64,000 nucleotides of DNA from Basidiobolus meristosporus CBS 931.73 (GCA_002104905.1 MCFE01000098.1:1-64000), one strand, 5' to 3'; positions 1-10,143 are shown, numbered from the stretch's first letter. Made by a program: numbers and translations. The notes: generated by a model from the sequence alone, not told the origin.

Positions 1-487
1 TGCTTTCCCTTAAATACTTTTCCTGATTGCCAAGTGATTACCAATGACAAGGTTCTAGAAGATTCTAGGTATCAGTGGAATTCTTGATGACATCACTATG
101 AGCTATAAATATGCCAAGAATGTCCTGGAAGGTTCTAACAGGCACAGCACTCTCAACCAATCAGGAATCAGTAGTCTGAAACCTGTGCAACATAGAAATA
201 CCATATATGGTATTGAAATGGTAGAGATGGTAACACAGACCTAGGTCATGTGTCACGGGTACTGACGCGGGTACTTGCCTTATATAAATACATCTACTGA
301 TCACAAAGCTGAATAACATCTGGGATAACTAATGCTAATAACTAATCAGGGTAAACATCATATGGGGATAATACTGATAATATGGGCAAAAGAAGAATGG
401 GATAATACTGATAAGATAATATATGGATAAGTATATCATAATGACTATATGAATAAACTTGTCTGTGGGAGGTATGTTTACCCTACC
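1..487 (-). repeat. LTR-like repeat fragment, cut by the window edge
   Basis: This segment is the reverse complement, with scattered mismatches, of about 58,951-59,440. In the sense orientation the other copy has a TATA-like TATTTAAG followed closely by AATAAA, as in an LTR U3-R region. The element edge here is near 487 (minus-strand start GGTAGGG, possibly preceded by TGT). The rest of the repeat lies outside the window. No coding capacity is seen. Confidence 0.7.
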
Positions 488-492
488 ACACC

Positions 493-1231
493 GTTCTAGT
501 TTCTATCCAAGCCTAGTATATCTAGCACTCCAAAGAACACCAAGCCTAGCCTGCCTAGCAAACAAATATTATTGCCTTTATAGCCAACCCAGCTATATCC
601 AAGACCAATATTAGATCAGAATCTTTCTGCTAATATTTCTGCCACTCTCTGACAATTCTAAGATTCTGCACTTAATTGTCCCTTTGGTTCAGTTAAACCA
701 TTCAAGAGTTTTATTACACTTTCTCTTGGATACAACAACCGGTATCCATTGATAGATGAATCTTTTATGCTTTCCAGCAGCATAACAGTAAATGGCCATC
801 ATGTAAAAGCACATATTATTGTCTGCATTGGAAATACGCCAGCCATCAGCAAGATAGCAGGTTTTTCTGGGTACTTACAAGCAGGCCACTGGTTTCTATC
901 AACATGGATATGCTGCCAGTCTTACATATCAAAGCAGAAATTTGATGATAATCTCACTGATATCTGGACCTAAATCACTGTCTAACTGTTGTATCCAAGA
1001 GAAAGTGTAATAAAATTCTTGAATGAGTTAACTGAACCCAAGTGACAACTAAGTGCAGAATCTTAGAATTGTCAAGAGTGACAGCAATATCAGCATTGAG
1101 GTTCTGGTCTAATATTGGTCTTGTATATAGCTGAGTTGGGCTATAAAGGCAACAGAGTTGGTTTGCTATGCAAGCTAGGCTTGGTGCTCTTGGGAGTGCT
1201 AGATATGCTAGGCTTGGGCAGAAACTAGAAC
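493..1231. repeat. Long inverted repeat (foldback), arms 493-736 and 988-1231
   Basis: The left arm starts GTTCTAGTTTCT and the right arm ends with its complement AGAAACTAGAAC. Both arms are 244 bp and align along their whole length with roughly 15% mismatches, so the DNA could fold into one long hairpin. The 251-bp loop holds a Tnp2 transposase fragment. I see no convincing target duplication at the outer ends (ACACC against AGAAT). It could be a foldback transposon or two copies of one short repeat inserted head to head. Confidence 0.8.
749..973 (+). pseudogene. CACTA-type Tnp2 transposase fragment in the foldback loop
   Basis: The first half encodes the phrase HHVKAHIIVCIGNTPAISK followed by IAGFSGY. 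This recurs at 1,750-1,850 and, on the other strand, near 63,400-63,530. It matches the conserved stretch before the zinc-finger-like CxxC part of Tnp2/Transposase_21 proteins. The second half no longer resembles the other copies. It is a short relic with no chance of activity. Confidence 0.55.
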
Positions 1232-1671
1232 AGAATTGTTGAATTCTTAATTTTGCTGAGGCACAATCTTAATTTTGTTGAGAAACACACTAAACCAAAA
1301 GGTTCAGTAATTTTTATTTATATTTTTCTGATCAAGTTGAATTAGTAAGTGCCAAGAGACTGGACTAATTGAAATCCGTTGGGGTGTTGATAGGTGCATA
1401 AGATAAATGAAAAGTTGCATCATTATTCAGCTGATGTCTTTGCAACTTCTAAGTGGTTGGATAGATCTCAGATGACTAATCCTTTGGAAAGGCTTAGAAG
1501 ATCAGTTGAGGATGTAATGACCACATGAAAATTGATCAGGTGTGACAGCTAAATATATCTTCTGAGAAGTGATAAATTGAACCATAACAGGGATTAGTTA
1601 TGTTTGTGTTATGGAAAATCAGTTAGGGTACTAGATTTTCTAACAGAGTGAAATTGGCTAAGTTTTAAATA

Positions 1672-2945
1672 TTGATGTACAACACCAACCTAGATAATTA
1701 CCTGTATCTATTGCTGAATGAATTTAGTGTGCCATCCAGCTGGATACTAGTAAATGACTATCATGTCAAAGTGCACATTATTATCTGCTTTGGAGATACC
1801 CCAGCTATTGGCAAGATAGCCAGCTTTTCTGGGCATCATGGACAGTATTGCTGTTGAATCTGCAAGATCTAGTGGATTTACTCCATAATCCACATTATTA
1901 TGATCCAGACACCAATACTGAGGGCATCATCTTCTCACAGAGAGGATGTACAGAAGTCAGCATGCAAATACAGCAAAGCTGGCAGGCTGTAATTCATTGG
2001 CCACAATATGGATTTAATCAAAAATTGGTGATACTCAAGATAGTGGAAATCTGTTTGAACAAAAGCTGCACACTGGAAGTAATGCATTTGCACTCCAACA
2101 ATATCTCTACACTAATGACCAAGTGGTACATGGGGCATCTCAACTTAAGTGAGCCCTGTGAGATACTGGAAAATTTTGAAAGAGTTGGCAAGATACTATA
2201 TAACATCCGCTACCCAAAGTATTTCTTACAAGCTCTAATCAATATTCATAAAAATATGCAACAATACAAATGCAAGGACTGGACAAACTAGATATGTATT
2301 TATTCAAGTGGCCTTCTGAAGCCACTTCTACCAAGAGTACAGTGGAAGCATTGGGAGTTATTTGTTGACATTATAGAAGTATTTATTCAGAAGCAGATCA
2401 CCAATGCCAATCTGGTGCATCTACCACTTTTATGCAAGGAGCTTGTGATAGGATTTGAGTGGCTATACAACAAGCATAAAGCTGAATACAAGAATCTCTG
2501 TCACTACTGCATGCATTCTCTGCTCCATCTTGTTTAGTGTGTGGAGAATATTGTGCCTTGCTTCATCTTTTGGGAAATCCCAATGAAGCAGATGTGTGTG
2601 GAGATAGGAAGACAAGTTAAGTTGCAAGTACCACTATATCCCAATCACCTCAAAAATATTACCTTTGAACCCATCAGGGATGTGACAAGTTGGCATATGG
2701 AGGACAGCCAGGAAGAGTTGGAAGATACTGAGGACAGATGGGCACATGGAGACACCTATGCCTTTGGCTTTAAGAAGCTAAGCAGCCTCAATATGTTGGT
2801 AATCAGTCAAGTAATGCAAAGTTGGATTGGACACAACAAGCAACTAACACTTATTGGAACAACTTTACCAATTAAGCCAGGTTTCTCCTGGGTACAAGCC
2901 AATTCCTACACCATGCAATACAGACCTCATACAAACAAGAACTAG
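1672..2945 (+). pseudogene. CACTA (En/Spm-like) Tnp2 transposase relic
   Basis: Three successive open stretches (1,672-1,857, 1,848-2,291, 2,541-2,945) are pieces of one protein in shifting frames. The first has the phrase CFGDTPAIGKIASFSGHHGQYCC, typical of the Tnp2 region before a Cys pair. The last has HSLLHL (around 2,515-2,530) and then VENIVPCFIFWEIPMKQMC, which matches the DUF4218-type pattern of a leucine-rich turn followed by a WxFPMER-like motif. Frameshifts and stops break it. The relic near 62.5-63.6 kb on the opposite strand is a second copy of the same family. Assignment to the CACTA superfamily rests on these motifs; terminal CACTA repeats were not found. Confidence 0.65.
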
Positions 2946-3906
2946 AGAGTACCTACAAGGGGGACTAGAGTCCAGTAGGGAGAAGGAATATATTGGCTAT
3001 ATGCCAAAAAGTATTTTGCAGATATTCAGAAGGTATTTATGGCAAAAGTGGTGGCAACCATGCATATGTTTCTAAGATGAATATGTTACCAGCAATACAA
3101 GGTATATAGCAACTTTGCAAGTATCACATGGAAAAGCTGTAAAGCTGAGGTGATAGCAGTGTGTCAATTGCAATATGGTAACATTATACAGTACTAGCTG
3201 TAGGCTGCTGTACTGCTATTATAATGCTAACAGATGTCCACATCAAGGCTCTAGGAATGCTGTCAGGTTTTCTTCCATATATGGCAATTGAATGTACTGG
3301 CTGGTCATGTTTGCTCAAACAAGTGTAGGCAGCAATAAGAACAATAAAATACCATTGAAATCCAATCAAAGCACTGTCAAAACACCATCAATTTTATTTA
3401 CCTATTTAGCAGTAAAATCAGCAAAACACTGTCACAATCCCATAGTAAGATTGTAAAGAGGGTTAGTATTTCCAAGCTGCTGGTATTATGATGGCCTCTT
3501 TGTGGGATCTTGATGGCTGATCTGGACTGGACCCACCCATGTGAATACATTATTTTTAATATGGAGCAGAATATCATGATAACATCAGTAGAATTTTAGC
3601 TTTTCTAAGCTTATTGCTCTCTGGAACTTGGGTTTGTGCTGTTTGGCACACAAGAAGACAAGCTTTTAAGGGGACTAAAAAACTTGGTAAAATGCTACTC
3701 ACTACTTTCACAATAATTTACAATCAAAAATCTGAAGAAAAAATACCTGATGAATGCCAGCCTAAGGCTAGGGAAACAGTAGAGTTCAAGTACATCCTAT
3801 AGACTTGCACATCTCCAGATATCTGTTAAGTCATAACTTGGCTACTTTATTTTGAGTTATTGAAATAAATATATCACCACTAGGTGATTGGCATCCCCCC
3901 TAACCC
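2946..3906. other. AT-rich non-coding stretch
   Basis: Only short, unrelated open frames occur here. It follows the transposase relic and may contain more decayed transposon sequence. I see no gene, RNA or clear repeat boundary. Confidence 0.5.
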
Positions 3907-4080
3907 TAATGTGCGCAAAGGTTGGGGGCTTTTGGACATCTCAGAGTATTATCATGTTCTAGTTGTTTGACATTTTGGTGAAAATATCTGTAGTCCTAAC
4001 AAATATAGCAAGGCTCATAAGCAATGTTCAAAGTGACCAAGTCAATAGAATATTTATGTGTAAATACAAGGTTTACAATA
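3907..4080 (-). repeat. Old, diverged copia LTR fragment
   Basis: The order of short blocks here (GTGCGCAAAGGTTGGGGGCT, a TTTTGGACA block, CATGTTCTAG, CATTTTGGTGAAAATAT, then AAGTGACCAAGT and GAATATTTA) matches the second half of the 348-bp copia LTRs at 46,264, 46,710, 48,090 and 52,422, with many substitutions and small gaps. It marks an ancient insertion 40 kb from the main retrotransposon stack. No internal copia sequence is attached. Confidence 0.65.
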
Positions 4081-4406
4081 TTTCCCTTGTGATCAAATAC
4101 CAAATACACCCTCGAGTAGTATTCTCCCTTAGGTTATTGCCGCTGCTTTGGCTGCACAAAAAGCGTAGATTCCCCATTAAAAAGTGTGCGGCAGTTGGAT
4201 AGCCTTGTTCTTTAATATAGACCGCATTGTCTGTCATCTACAGTTATTACACAACAAGCGTATTCTGGGAAGTTACACTCTTTTTCCCGTGTTTTCACTC
4301 ATCAGTCCATCAACAGATTTTGGTACAATCAACCCCTATGGAGGGTTGATAGGTATGTACAAGGCTGCATCCATGATCATTCAGATTTGAAATCGCTTCT
4401 CTCATC

Positions 4407-5930
4407 TTATCGTCGCTTCATCTTGTAGGTGATGATTGGTTTAAGCTTAGCCACGACCTGTACAAGTCCAAAATGAACCAGATCATGCACAATGTCGTCG
4501 ATTTCCTTGTAAGCATCCTGATGCTCTTCTACCAGCAGATCAGCATCATCACATACAACGGCACTCTGAAATGGTGTGGCCAGCAACAATTCATTCAACG
4601 CAGAAGTAGATGAGCACTTTGCTTGATACTTTTCCCGGATCTTAGAAACCGCCTTTCCTCTTTGGAGCTTGCGACCTGCACCATGCGCTAGGCTATACCC
4701 GCTTTCGAGATGGGTCTCAGGGGATATGGGCAGGACCAAGTACGAATAGGCACCACGAGAGCCAGGTATCACAACCAGACCTTCGTCTGAGGGTGCGGCT
4801 CCTTTCCTGTGGAGCCAGACATTGTCTTGCTCGATTTGAAGGCCCTCCTTCCTACTCACTCGATTATGCCAAACATCTAGAATTTGGGTGCTTTCTTCCA
4901 GAGCAATGCCGATGCTAGTTAGGAATCGACGAGCAATTAGCTTGCGATTTGCATTGGCCCAATCACAGGCATAATCATGATGCTTAAGATAGGCAATCCC
5001 CTGAGCGCTGGAAACATGAACTCCATCCTTTGCATTGTTTTCCTCCTTAAAGGCTTCCAGTACCTTCTGTCCCAGCAAACGAGAGCCGCTATGTACCAGA
5101 AGGAGAGCTTTTTCCGTGTTGAAAGAAGACACGATATCTGCACCATACCATTCCTCGATCATTAGCAACTCGGCGAAATGATTACCGCCACCTATTGTCC
5201 CGATTTGCTTATTGATCTCGTCGTTCTCGGTAAAACGCTTATCAACCTCAGCGAAATGCGGAATGCTTTCACAATAACGTTGCCACGCGTTGTCGTCCGA
5301 TCCTGACTCCCCTTTCCAAACCCCTTCCATTGAGATAAGCCGTTTCTTGACTTTCTCTGGATGGAACGATTGGGATTCGACGGGCAACTGATACAACGAC
5401 ATGCCACACCCTATATCATTTCCAACGAGTGCAGGATAAATAACATCTCCATGGGAGAGAAATGAGACGCCGATCGGGAACTGGTTACCAGGATGGAGAT
5501 CAGGCATACCAACAGCAAGAAAAATATTTTCGAATATTTTTGCGGTATTTTCCATTTGCTTAATGGCGTCTTCGTGAATATAGCTGTCTTTTGCGATCAC
5601 GTTAGTCCTAGAATTGTTCATTTCGGAGGGCCCTTTCGTGATGGTTGTACCGACAAAGTCCTCTCCCCTGGAAATGAAGATTTCCAAACTTTCAACCGGT
5701 GTTTCCAGAAGCGAGCCGAACTCGGTTTCTGTGACTTCAAAAGCGGTGTTTTTTCCTTGGCTGACGAAGTAGCGCTTGGGATTCTTGATTTTCAACTTGT
5801 TCTTTGCTATTCTCCGAATCTCTTCAAGGAGATTTGCCGAAGCATCGATTAGTCCGAGCGTTTTCTGCTTCTGGTTACTATTGGCTGTTAGAGTGATACG
5901 CACTTTAGTTACCATAGTGACTGACAGCAA
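4407..5930 (-). CDS. RtcB-family RNA ligase (release-factor-H-associated type)
   Basis: A 507-residue intron-free gene. RtcB enzymes join RNA 2',3'-cyclic phosphate to 5'-OH ends using GTP and Mn2+. The full catalytic set is visible: DIGCGM (172-177, metal-binding Asp and Cys), GGGNHF (247-252), HSGSR (280-284), HRKGA (374-378), PGSRG (389-393) and HGAGR (416-420), whose His416 corresponds to the guanylylated histidine. The phrase GMPDLHPGNQFPIG is closer to the bacterial release-factor-H-coupled RtcB branch than to the archaeal/animal tRNA-splicing ligase (HSPC117). About 115 residues precede the catalytic core; they look like a small alpha/beta (possibly ubiquitin-like) domain, which is inference. 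Met6 (at 5,915) is an equally possible start. Fungal tRNA splicing uses Trl1, so a repair role is more likely than tRNA splicing. Confidence 0.9.
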   Translation of the reverse strand: MLSVTMVTKVRITLTANSNQKQKTLGLIDASANLLEEIRRIAKNKLKIKNPKRYFVSQGKNTAFEVTETEFGSLLETPVESLEIFISRGEDFVGTTITKGPSEMNNSRTNVIAKDSYIHEDAIKQMENTAKIFENIFLAVGMPDLHPGNQFPIGVSFLSHGDVIYPALVGNDIGCGMSLYQLPVESQSFHPEKVKKRLISMEGVWKGESGSDDNAWQRYCESIPHFAEVDKRFTENDEINKQIGTIGGGNHFAELLMIEEWYGADIVSSFNTEKALLLVHSGSRLLGQKVLEAFKEENNAKDGVHVSSAQGIAYLKHHDYACDWANANRKLIARRFLTSIGIALEESTQILDVWHNRVSRKEGLQIEQDNVWLHRKGAAPSDEGLVVIPGSRGAYSYLVLPISPETHLESGYSLAHGAGRKLQRGKAVSKIREKYQAKCSSTSALNELLLATPFQSAVVCDDADLLVEEHQDAYKEIDDIVHDLVHFGLVQVVAKLKPIITYKMKRR

Positions 5931-6319
5931 AAAGGCGAGGACAGAAAGTCACGAAGGGGATTTTCATGGCTTATATAATTTTGTGGTTGGCTAAATGCAT
6001 GTTGGCTCAGTCAGGGATTCGCTTCAATGCGGAAAAAATGAAACCCGACTACATGAACTAGATTGAGAGAAGAAATCCATATTGCGGTGGCTACGGACGT
6101 TGTGGGGGAAAGCAACCATCACTAGCATTGATTATGATTCGCCGACAATGATACATGTTTCTAGAATAACATATATGTAATGATCGCTTCCAAGCCACCA
6201 TCTCAGGAATTCAGTAGACAAAAGATTCGCGTCTGCTCGTTCAGTAGAAGATTAATCGCTGAGTGTATCAGATATGTCCGATTACTATCCTTCTATCTCT
6301 AAAAGCATCTCCTGGGAAA

Positions 6320-6683
6320 CTCGTGGAGCATATCGGTCATGAAATGAAAACCGTGGTCGCATCTAGTCTGGCAGTTGGGATATTTCTCAGCCCATTGGAG
6401 TTGGTTCAGACCAGGTAATTAGAGGAGCGATCGACGGCTTTTTGTTTCTAACAATCTAAATCGTATGACCATTGATTAGATTGATCGGTCAATCGGCGAA
6501 ACACCAGAAGTATCGTGGTGTCTTTCATGGTTCAAAAACGATTGTTGCCGAAGAGGGGATATGCTCGTTTTATTGGTCAAACGGCCTGCTAGCTACTGTA
6601 CTTGTTCACGGGTTAAGCTGTGTTGATCCACAAGTAGTCCGTTGGTGCAGCTACCGGGACTGGAATAACAGATTGTATCTATA
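6320..6683 (+). pseudogene. Mitochondrial carrier (Ugo1/SLC25A46-like) gene relic
   Basis: The plus strand encodes a hydrophobic helix ending in SPLELVQTR, which fits the mitochondrial-carrier signature Px[DE]xx[KRQ]x[KR]. A GTAATT...TTAG intron-like gap (about 6,416-6,477) follows, then LIGQSAKHQKYRGVFHG and KTIVAEEGICSFYW, the normal carrier matrix-loop pattern (YRG...EEG..xxYxG). Only about one carrier repeat (roughly 100 residues) is present against the usual 300, and I find neither the other repeats nor a proper start. The string LIGQS with the SPLEL helix resembles the Ugo1/SLC25A46 branch. I read it as a truncated pseudogene; the subfamily is uncertain. Confidence 0.6.
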
Positions 6684-6875
6684 GGATATTGACTGAGGAA
6701 TCAGTGCAAGTTCAATCCAAACAAATGTGTCCATGTGCCAAGTCTATAGGGTCAGGGCTGCTTTTGGCATTTCTGGCTTCGTTTGGGGTTTCACTGGCTG
6801 TCTTCCCGTTTCTAAACCAAAAATGAGAATAAAAAGCACCACCGGGAACTCATAGAGCAAGTATTATTGATAGTA

Positions 6876-9572
6876 CTACAACCAAGTCCTGAAGAACCAA
6901 ATGTAAACTGATTTGATAAGCTGGGTGAGCAGGCAATAGGCAAGCAAGGTGGCAAATAGATAAGGATAATACATCCCTGGCAGAGTCACCATCTCGAGTG
7001 ACTCCTTGAGTGGGGTAAATGGGATGAGAAAGCCAATGGCCATTATAGCCACCGTAGAAAGGAGCAAGGGAAGGGAGGCGCGACTCTGAATGAACGGAAT
7101 TAGCGGAGTCCGGATCATATGGACGATCAAGGTCTGTGTCAGTAAGCCGATCACAAAGCAACCCGTTTGGAACAGGGACTGATCATCGGTGGCGGTGGCA
7201 CCGAAGTAGAACCACATATAAATGTAGGTTGTGATATCAAAGATCGATGAAATTGGCCCGATGAAGAGCATGAACATCAAGACCCCCTTCGCTGACCAGG
7301 ACCGAGGTTTCATCAAGAAGTCTTGGTCCATCCTGTCCCACGGGATGGCAATCTGAGAGACATCGTAAAGCAAGTTCTGCACCAGGATCTGGATTGGCAG
7401 CATAGGAAGGAAGGGAAGCCAGATCGAGGCAACCAGCATACTGAACACATTACCAAAGTTCGAGGACACCGCCATCTTGATGTATTTGATGGTATTGCCG
7501 TAGGTAATCCGTCCCCGAATCACTCCGTCTACCAGCACCATCAAATCCTTCTCTAGCAAGATAATGTCTGCGGACTCCTTGGCGATATCAGTGCCGGTAT
7601 CCACCGATATCCCACAATCACTCTCACGCAAAGCTGGCGCGTCATTGATACCGTCTCCAAGGAATCCCACAACATGTCCCTTGCTTTTCAATGCCCGAAT
7701 CACTTGGGCCTTCTGAAGCGGCGTGAGTTTGGCGAATATGGTGGCCTCCTCGACGATTTCTGTGAACCGCTCATCACTTTCGTTCTCGAGGTCGCTGGTG
7801 GTCACAACGGAGTTGACTGGAAGCTTAATTTCTTGGCACACCTTACGGCAAACTGCCGCTGCATCCCCAGTCAATACCTTGATGGTCACGCCGTATTCAC
7901 GTAGCTCGTTGATTGCTAGCGAGGTGCTTGGCTTGGGAGGGTCAAGGAAGGCAATGTACCCGGCGAACACCATTTGTGTTTCTTGGGCAGCCGTGATATT
8001 TTTGTAGTCTCTGTCCAAAGCACGATAAGCAACAGCTATCACTCGGAGACCATCCTTGTTCAACTCATTGTTCAAGCTCTGCAACCGTTTCCGACAGTCG
8101 TCAGTGAGGTCAATGGTGCCATCGGTAGGTGGAGAGATGCCCCTCGGTGTGGGCCTAGGACTAGGGAGACTGCCGACAAATACCTTGGAGCAAGAGGCCA
8201 ACATCTCGTCGACTGCTCCCTTGGTGATAAGCAGATGATCCATATTGGATCGGTCTCTAATTACCACTGACATTTTGCGCCGGACAAAATCAAACGGGAT
8301 CTCATCTACTTTGAAATACTCACCCAACTCGAGACTAGGGTTGTTGTTGTAGAACTCTATTACGGCAAAGTCTAGCAGGTTCTTTAGGCCGGTTTGGAAG
8401 TAAGAGTTCAGGAACGCTAGCTCCAGAGGGAGGATGCAGGACTCACCACTACTGTTTAGGTGCCTCACAAGGGAAACCTTATCCTCAGTCAGGGTGCCGG
8501 TTTTGTCGGTGCAAAGTACATCGATTGCCCCCAGATTCACGATAGAATCCAGTTTCTTGACGATGCATTTCTTCTTTGAAAGTGCCATTGCTCCCCGAGC
8601 CAGGTTTGCGTTGACAATCATCGGCAGCATTTCCGGGGTCAATCCCACAGCAATCGATGCTGCAAAAAGGGCGGCCTGAAGCCAATCGTGTTTGGTAAAG
8701 CCGGAGAAAACAAAGACCAACGGTAGCATGATAAGCATGATTGCGATAAACAAGTAGCTGATCCTGCGAATCCCTTTTTGGAAGGCGTTGATTGGACGCT
8801 GAGAACTCAGCTGCTTGGCCATAGCGCCAAATAGAGTGTTGGGCCCGATGGCCTTCACAACCCCAGTGGCCGTCCCACTGACCACACTCGTTCCCATGAA
8901 GCACATGTCCACATCTCCATTGGAATTGGATGGGAGGATGAATCCGTGGGCGGACTTCTCAACTGGCATGGCCTCGCCGGTTAGTGAGGCTTGGGAGATG
9001 AAAAGATCCTTCGATAGGATTAGCTGCAAATCGGCAGGGACCAGGTCACCGGCCCTCAATTTGATCCAGTCTCCAGGAACAATCTCTTCGAATGGAACTT
9101 CGTACTCGGCAACATCTCCGCGCTCCACCTTCTGCAAGTCCTCGTGAAGAGGGTCTCTAGTATCAGGGGGAGCGTACTTGCGGATGACGGTGCATTTGTT
9201 ATTGACCAGATCCTTCAAACTCTGCGCGGCGATTTCCGACTTGAACTCCTGCACAGAGCGAAGGGCAACGCTCAGAATGACCATGACGATCATGATGATG
9301 GTCGTTTTGGCTTCGCCGGTTGCGCCGGAGAAGATGGCCAAAACGGTCAGAAGAATATTGAAGGGGTGAATCAGTGCGTTCAGCACAATCCTATACCATT
9401 TGACCGGTTCGCTTCCCACCACGGCATTTTTGCCATGTCTGCTTTGGATATTTTCAATCTCGCCCCACGGAAGCGGGTGGACGGGATGACCGGAGAGCTC
9501 ACCCACCGTGTACTCGGCCATGGAGTAGATCTCGGGGACAAGAATGACGTTTGCCTTAGACTTGGATGGCAT
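6876..9572 (-). CDS. Magnesium-translocating P-type ATPase, MgtA/MgtB-like (P3B)
   Basis: An 898-residue intron-free membrane pump. Visible in order: actuator TGE (198-200), membrane motif GLTPEMLPMIV (310-320, characteristic of MgtA/MgtB), phosphorylation site DKTGTLT with Asp356, nucleotide-binding KGA (451-453), hinge LTGD (567-570) and GDGINDAP (639-646), then four to six C-terminal membrane helices that include LLYDVSQIAIPWDRMD. Length and motif order match bacterial MgtA (about 900 residues). In bacteria the enzyme brings Mg2+ inward at low Mg2+; in a fungus the membrane and direction are not known from sequence. It is a lone gene with no regulatory leader that I recognise. Lack of introns and bacterial-type motifs fit old horizontal transfer. 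The adjacent RtcB-like gene shows the same pattern. Confidence 0.93.
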   Translation of the reverse strand: MPSKSKANVILVPEIYSMAEYTVGELSGHPVHPLPWGEIENIQSRHGKNAVVGSEPVKWYRIVLNALIHPFNILLTVLAIFSGATGEAKTTIIMIVMVILSVALRSVQEFKSEIAAQSLKDLVNNKCTVIRKYAPPDTRDPLHEDLQKVERGDVAEYEVPFEEIVPGDWIKLRAGDLVPADLQLILSKDLFISQASLTGEAMPVEKSAHGFILPSNSNGDVDMCFMGTSVVSGTATGVVKAIGPNTLFGAMAKQLSSQRPINAFQKGIRRISYLFIAIMLIMLPLVFVFSGFTKHDWLQAALFAASIAVGLTPEMLPMIVNANLARGAMALSKKKCIVKKLDSIVNLGAIDVLCTDKTGTLTEDKVSLVRHLNSSGESCILPLELAFLNSYFQTGLKNLLDFAVIEFYNNNPSLELGEYFKVDEIPFDFVRRKMSVVIRDRSNMDHLLITKGAVDEMLASCSKVFVGSLPSPRPTPRGISPPTDGTIDLTDDCRKRLQSLNNELNKDGLRVIAVAYRALDRDYKNITAAQETQMVFAGYIAFLDPPKPSTSLAINELREYGVTIKVLTGDAAAVCRKVCQEIKLPVNSVVTTSDLENESDERFTEIVEEATIFAKLTPLQKAQVIRALKSKGHVVGFLGDGINDAPALRESDCGISVDTGTDIAKESADIILLEKDLMVLVDGVIRGRITYGNTIKYIKMAVSSNFGNVFSMLVASIWLPFLPMLPIQILVQNLLYDVSQIAIPWDRMDQDFLMKPRSWSAKGVLMFMLFIGPISSIFDITTYIYMWFYFGATATDDQSLFQTGCFVIGLLTQTLIVHMIRTPLIPFIQSRASLPLLLSTVAIMAIGFLIPFTPLKESLEMVTLPGMYYPYLFATLLAYCLLTQLIKSVYIWFFRTWL

Positions 9573-10056
9573 TTTTCTCTGCAGGGTAGGTCAATTAGCC
9601 GAAAGTAGTTTCACCAGAACAATTATCGCTTGGTAGAACAGACAATACTTGGGTAGAATATGCTGTTTCCATTAGAATGAGGCATCACTATCAGCGGCCC
9701 TTCATATTTATACTTTGCGAGGTCAAGCCATTGTTCCGCTCCTTTGTATCCAGCCACAGTTCAGTGAAATTGGCTTTACTTCGAGGCCAATCACATCGAC
9801 TCGAACCTGCAGTGTAGTGGGCTGCTAGAACAGCTTTTCCGTATCTGAACCGTTGATTTGTACAATGCCTTGGTCCATGAGAGCTGGAATGTTGATGTCA
9901 TGGTTGAGTTCCGTTTACTGGATTTGGCAAATGGCCGGCCAGTTAAACCCTCTTCAGACATGAACAATGTACAATAGTGAGCGAGAACCTTCCACGAGTT
10001 GAGGATATGGAAGTGTACAGGTGTTCTTTACTTTCTTTCATCACGACAACGGTATC

Positions 10057-10143
10057 TACATGAAAACTACTGTATCGAGGGCATGTACACGAAAACAACC
10101 GTAGCGAGGGCATGTACATGAAAACAACCATAGCGAGGGTATG
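10057..10143. repeat. Three tandem copies of a 29-bp unit
   Basis: Units at 10,057-10,085, 10,086-10,114 and 10,115-10,143 share the core TACAYGAAAACAACCRTAGC then GAGGGCATG. The second and third differ at only a few sites. There are no spacers, so it is an ordinary minisatellite. Confidence 0.9.

Noticed and set aside
4407-9572. Bacterial contamination as the source of the RtcB-like and MgtA-like genes
   Set aside because: They are continuous with intron-containing fungal genes and transposon debris, and a spliced mitochondrial-carrier relic lies between them.
10057-10143. Possible CRISPR-like array from 29-bp repeats
   Set aside because: The units are directly adjacent with no spacers, and the genome is eukaryotic.
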